NCBI GenBank assembly: GCA_016794735.1
Contig: JAEUJK010000587.1
Coordinates: forward strand, 1-15,086
DNA: 15,086 nt
Reading direction: 5' to 3'
Source: Gemmatimonadota bacterium
GTDB lineage: Bacteria; Gemmatimonadota; Gemmatimonadetes; Gemmatimonadales; Gemmatimonadaceae
Shown in pieces: positions 14,470 to 15,086 of this stretch (position 1 is the stretch's first letter; each line of letters starts with the position of its first letter). The notes under the pieces are model-generated. The model did not search any database. It was given only the letters and a program-made list of their open reading frames with translations, and had not been told where the DNA came from. Both the position numbers and the translations under genes were made by a program.

Positions 14470-15086
14470 GCAACCCCCGCGCGCATCAGGTCATGCAAGT
14501 GCACTACTCCCACCAGTTGCTCCTGGTCATTGACGACCGGCATGGCGACGATGCCGGATTGCTCCATCCGGTACACCACCGCGGACGCAAGTTCCCCGTC
14601 CCGGGCCACCCGTGGCGCGCGCGTCATCAGGTCCCCGAGCACGAGGTCCAGCGCACCTCCGGACCGCTCCAGGGTCCGCGTCAGGTCGCCGGCGGTATAC
14701 ACGCCCACCACGCGACGTTCCGCGTCGCACAGGGCCACGATGCCGCGACGTCGCGCGAGCATCACGGTCGCCTCGCGGACCCGCGCGGTCACGGGCAGCA
14801 CCGGGAGGTCATGGGTCTCCATCACATCGGCCACGCGCAGGATGAGCTTGCGGCCGAGGGCGCCGCCGGGATGGAGGCGGGCAAAGTCCTCGCGCTGGAA
14901 CCCCTTCTGCTCGAGCACGGCCACGGCGAGGGCGTCGCCTAACGCGAGGGCCACGGTGGTGCTGGTCGTGGGGGCGAGGTCGTGCGGGCACGCCTCCTCG
15001 CGCACGAAGCCGTCCAGCGAGGCATCGCAGGCCCGGGACAGGGCCGAGCCCTGGTGGCCGGTGATGGCGATGGTGCGCACGCCGAA
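14466..15086 (-). CDS. kdsD: Arabinose-5-phosphate isomerase, C-terminal part (KdsD/KpsF family)
   Basis: The enzyme interconverts D-ribulose 5-phosphate and D-arabinose 5-phosphate, the first committed step towards Kdo for the LPS core; it is cytoplasmic. Only the last 206 codons are in the window, and the frame stays open to the right edge, so the start and most of the SIS domain lie outside. Visible are the end of the SIS domain with EACPHDLAP (about residues 31-39 of the fragment) followed by the TTSTT and ALGDALAV stretch, then HPGG (72-75) before the linker, all typical of KdsD. Two CBS domains follow (about 88-138 and 152-206), the second starting at LMTRAP. The TGA stop overlaps the lptC ATG as ATGA, so the two are probably translationally coupled. 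In Proteobacteria kdsC usually sits between these genes; here it does not. GutQ or KpsF paralogues are alternatives, but the lpt neighbours favour KdsD. Confidence 0.93.
   Translation of the reverse strand, partial: FGVRTIAITGHQGSALSRACDASLDGFVREEACPHDLAPTTSTTVALALGDALAVAVLEQKGFQREDFARLHPGGALGRKLILRVADVMETHDLPVLPVTARVREATVMLARRRGIVALCDAERRVVGVYTAGDLTRTLERSGGALDLVLGDLMTRAPRVARDGELASAVVYRMEQSGIVAMPVVNDQEQLVGVVHLHDLMRAGVA

Noticed and set aside
15078..15080. GTG at 15080 as the start of kdsD
   Set aside because: The frame stays open to the window edge and the residues from here begin in the middle of the SIS domain, so the gene is cut by the window.

Overview
The window is GC-rich and densely coded, and every gene I can support lies on the minus strand, so transcription runs from right to left. 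It comes from a diderm bacterium with an Lpt-type outer-membrane lipopolysaccharide (LPS) transport system. The gene content, the OstA_2-like LptA, a lipoprotein-like LptC and a (GGCAGAC)n heptamer repeat are compatible with Gemmatimonadota or a relative. That assignment is inference, because no rRNA or other decisive marker is present.

Right block (15086 to 7418): seven genes with ATGA overlaps or 1-nt gaps. In transcription order they are kdsD (3' part only), lptC, a large lptA/OstA-like gene, lptB with an unusual N-terminal domain, rpoN (sigma-54), a GT2 glycosyltransferase with two C-terminal membrane helices, and a GT4 glycosyltransferase. This resembles the proteobacterial kdsD-kdsC-lptC-lptA-lptB-rpoN-hpf-ptsN cluster. 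However, kdsC is absent between kdsD and lptC, and glycosyltransferases stand where hpf/ptsN would follow. Inverted arrays of a 7-bp repeat lie over the first codons of the GT2 gene.

Middle (7417 to 7297): about 120 bp without a gene, holding three short dyads. It separates the right block from the left block.

Left block (7296 to 209): a YfhO-family multi-pass membrane protein, a soluble DPM1-like polyprenyl-phosphate sugar synthase (GTGA overlap), dapF (22-bp gap), and a 1012-residue fusion of an APH-type kinase, an M23/LytM-like domain and a class III PLP enzyme closest to the phospho-lyases (ATGA overlap with dapF).

Left end (208 to 1): non-coding, with an AT-rich patch carrying a dyad and two TGTGG direct repeats one helical turn apart, plus a GC-rich stretch able to form nested stems.

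Together the genes describe envelope construction. KdsD feeds Kdo synthesis, and LptB/C/A serve LPS transport. The GT2 and DPM1-like enzymes can charge polyprenyl phosphate with sugars. YfhO is a plausible GT-C-type enzyme that uses such donors outside the cytoplasm. DapF supplies meso-diaminopimelate for peptidoglycan and lysine. The most unusual items are the kinase/M23/phospho-lyase fusion coupled to dapF, the LptB N-terminal domain, the repeat-built N terminus of the GT2 enzyme, and a possible three-component glycosylation system in an Lpt/rpoN neighbourhood.
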